Source: Lamellibrachia satsuma
Taxonomy: Eukaryota > Annelida > Polychaeta > Sabellida > Siboglinidae
Reading direction: 5' to 3'
Assembly (NCBI GenBank): GCA_033239005.1
Contig: BSQZ01000012.1
Location: 230,001 to 294,000 of the forward strand
Length of the DNA: 64,000 nucleotides
Position 1 is the stretch's first letter, and each line of letters opens with the position of its first letter. Shown here piece after piece: positions 63,732-64,000 of the stretch. The notes under the pieces are model-generated. The model was not told the origin of the DNA. It did not search any database and saw nothing but the letters and a program-made list of their open reading frames with translations. The position numbers were made by a program, and so were the translations under genes.

Positions 63732-64000
63732 GAGATATATTGACGGGCAGCAACAAGTACCAAGGTGTAGATGGATATTTATGTGATAAGGTTGTGCATA
63801 TGCCTATCCTGAAATTTTTACGAACTACTAAGTTATACCGTCTGGACGATGGACATTTTTGTTAGTATATATAATTATTACATTATGTCGACGTCGCCAC
63901 TTACGCTTTTTCGTAGTGTCTAACTCTTTTAAAGCAGGCTACACAACTTGTGATCGTGATTACTACAACCGTGTCGGTGTATGCTTTCATGGAAACCCTA
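63732..64000 (+). repeat. Dispersed repeat R2, copy 2 (cut by window end)
   Basis: Matches 62028-62310 from 'gagatatattgacgggcagc' on and is still matching at the last base ('catggaaaccct'). Confidence 0.8.

Overview
This is nuclear DNA of an invertebrate animal. Conserved metazoan genes are split by GT-AG introns, and everything between and inside them is crowded with non-LTR and LTR retrotransposons, tRNA-derived SINEs, Penelope-like and Polinton-like remnants, inverted-repeat elements, AT microsatellites and minisatellites. I cannot assign the phylum from sequence alone. No bacterial-type operons, rRNA genes, CRISPR arrays or functional tRNA genes were seen.

Host genes. Three genes were recognised exon by exon, with every intron phase matching. 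ANKRD16 (+ strand, 7 coding exons, 19442-25620) is an ankyrin-repeat protein. TAFAZZIN (- strand, 8 coding exons, 29196-40924) is the cardiolipin-remodelling transacylase. CHCHD4/MIA40 (- strand, 3 coding exons, 50282-55441) is the intermembrane-space import oxidoreductase. A fourth gene, not recognised, is present only as its 3' three exons (+, 28008-29157). It ends 38 bp from the tafazzin stop codon in a tail-to-tail arrangement. A weaker two-exon candidate lies at 57115-57611 (-).

Left part (1-19 kb). This is accessory, transposon-rich DNA. It has two decayed NADAR-domain genes (836-1260 + and 7790-8295 -). It also has decayed Polinton-type genes in two clusters: capsid-like and Ulp1-type protease fragments at 2.57-3.41 kb, and integrase and minor structural protein fragments at 16.19-17.65 kb. 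A repeat family with telomere-like CCCTAA motifs occurs here in four copies. A nearly complete CR1-type LINE (11.1-15.4 kb, -) has ORF1 (zinc finger plus GDSL-type esterase) and ORF2 (endonuclease plus reverse transcriptase) in different frames. A TTTAAAC heptamer lies directly before the ORF1 stop, and ORF2 has no ATG before its endonuclease, so -1 ribosomal frameshifting is a good hypothesis.

Middle (19-41 kb). ANKRD16 carries a SINE, a large foldback and a Penelope fragment in its introns. Tafazzin carries an L2-like LINE, a hairpin element and two copies of a terminal-inverted-repeat family. Tafazzin intron 2 is almost entirely a minisatellite whose unit is the 3' end of exon 2 plus its own 5' splice site, repeated about 28 times. 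This is the most striking feature of the window.

Right part (41-64 kb). A complete Gypsy-type LTR retrotransposon (43305-48218, -) has identical 178-bp LTRs, a 5-bp target-site duplication and one uninterrupted 1460-codon gag-pol frame, so it inserted recently. CHCHD4 follows, then gene-poor DNA with an RTE-like LINE remnant, a 30-bp minisatellite next to a CCGTGG hexamer array, CR1 tails, a direct repeat about 1.7 kb apart and a SINE.
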